Source of the DNA: Thermoanaerobaculia bacterium
GTDB taxonomy: Bacteria; Acidobacteriota; Thermoanaerobaculia; Multivoradales; UBA5704
Assembly (NCBI GenBank): GCA_030150965.1
Contig: JASLEW010000132.1
Location: 1 to 5,336, forward strand
Reading direction: 5' to 3'
DNA: 5,336 nucleotides
In this document: one piece after another, positions 4,690 to 5,336 of the stretch
Layout of the letters: the number at the start of each line of letters is the position of its first letter
Numbering within the stretch: the stretch's first letter is position 1
Position numbers and translations under genes: made by a program
Notes under the pieces: model-generated
Told to the model about the DNA's origin: nothing
The model's input: the letters and a program-made list of their open reading frames with translations, nothing else
The model's database searches: none

Positions 4690-5336
4690 GTACTACACCT
4701 CGCCCAGACAGAGACGTCGCCGCGGAGGTCGCGGCTCCGCACCTCGGCCGGCGCACGTTCCTTCGCTCCGCCGTGCTGGGCGGCGCCGCCCTGGCCGGGG
4801 GCGGCCTGCTCGAAGCCTGCTCATCGTCGGCATCCCCGTCGGCCTCATCGGGAGGCAAGGCGTCGGCACCGAAAAAGGGTGGCAACCTGAGGGTCGGCCT
4901 CACCGGCGGCGGCAGCAGCGACACGCTCAACCCCTTTTACGGGGGCATCAGCGCCATCGGGACGGCGCGCGCTCAGCAGCTATACCAGCCGCTGATCCAG
5001 CTCGCCAACAACGCGCAACTCCAGTACGTGCTGGCCGAGGAGATTGTCCCGAACGGGTCGACGTCGAACTGGCTGATCAAGCTCAGGAAGGGCATCAGCT
5101 TCCACAACGGGAAGCCGTTCGGAGCAGACGACGTGATCTACACGCTCCGGACGATCCTCAACCCCAAGAAGCCGTTGGGCGGCGCGCTCGTGCTCAGCCC
5201 GGTCGACGTCAATGGGCTGAAGAAGGTCGACAACCTGACGGTTCAGGTGCCCATGAAGACGCCGTTCGGGAGCTTCCCCGCGCAGCTAGCGGCGTTCTGG
5301 TACTTCCTGTACATCGCGCCGGACGGGTGGACCCAG
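4686..5336 (+). CDS. ABC transporter substrate-binding lipoprotein, family 5 (peptide/opine type), N-terminal part; runs off right edge
   Basis: 217 residues are visible, of about 500-600 usual for family 5 binding proteins (OppA/DppA type). The N-terminus has a twin-arginine signal, GRRTFLRS (21-28), a hydrophobic Gly/Ala/Leu core (29-42) and a lipobox LLEAC with C45 as the lipidated cysteine. A Ser/Ala/Gly tether (46-62) then leads to the mature domain (GGNLRVGL, 65-72). The family signature is clear at 136-158: GISFHNGKPFGADDVIYTL, close to the usual G-hydrophobic-FHDG-x-PF-TADDV. The protein would be exported folded by Tat and anchored outside the membrane, delivering substrate to permeases that presumably follow. 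Family 5 members bind peptides, nickel and oligosaccharides, and some opines such as agrocinopine. Six of its first nine codons end in A or T, unlike the rest, as often seen just after a true start. Placement after a kinase-SIS enzyme suggests a sugar-containing ligand, perhaps a sugar-amino acid conjugate (inference). Confidence 0.9.
   Translation, partial: MSTTPRPDRDVAAEVAAPHLGRRTFLRSAVLGGAALAGGGLLEACSSSASPSASSGGKASAPKKGGNLRVGLTGGGSSDTLNPFYGGISAIGTARAQQLYQPLIQLANNAQLQYVLAEEIVPNGSTSNWLIKLRKGISFHNGKPFGADDVIYTLRTILNPKKPLGGALVLSPVDVNGLKKVDNLTVQVPMKTPFGSFPAQLAAFWYFLYIAPDGWTQ

Overview
The window is GC-rich (most codons end in G or C) and has bacterial operon structure. A large LuxR-type ATPase regulator, a HutC-type GntR repressor and a twin-arginine lipoprotein with a Ser-rich stretch after the lipobox cysteine together suggest an actinobacterium. 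That placement is an inference; no rRNA or other marker gene is present. No tRNA, rRNA, CRISPR array or mobile element was seen.

Layout: (1) Positions 1-1230, minus strand, hold the N-terminal 410 residues of a large AAA-type ATPase regulator of the LuxR/MalT (LAL) kind; the gene runs off the left edge. (2) Positions 1231-1586 are a divergent intergenic region. It contains a perfect TATAAT box overlapped by a perfect 7-bp inverted repeat (1531-1548), immediately upstream of the rightward genes. (3) From about 1587 a rightward operon begins with a GntR/HutC repressor carrying a UTRA effector domain. Its stop overlaps by ATGA the start of (4) a 706-residue fusion of a PfkB-family sugar kinase to a double-SIS sugar-phosphate isomerase/deglycase (2444-4564). 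(5) A 121-bp junction carries a strong GC hairpin and a doubtful 42-codon ORF. (6) It is followed by the start of a family 5 (peptide/opine type) ABC-transporter binding lipoprotein (4686 to the right edge).

How they may work together (inference): the lipoprotein captures a substrate outside the membrane and the missing downstream genes would import it. The kinase half phosphorylates the sugar part and the SIS half isomerises or cleaves the phosphosugar. The GntR protein senses the substrate or its phosphate and controls the operon through the palindrome over its own promoter. A kinase paired with a SIS enzyme and a HutC-type regulator is the arrangement of the fructoselysine (frl) and fructose-asparagine (fra) pathways for Amadori compounds. 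Here kinase and deglycase-like enzyme are one polypeptide, and the binding protein is of the peptide/opine class. The best hypothesis is a fused kinase-deglycase for a fructosyl-amino acid, sugar-amino acid or opine-like compound. An amino-sugar pathway is the main alternative.
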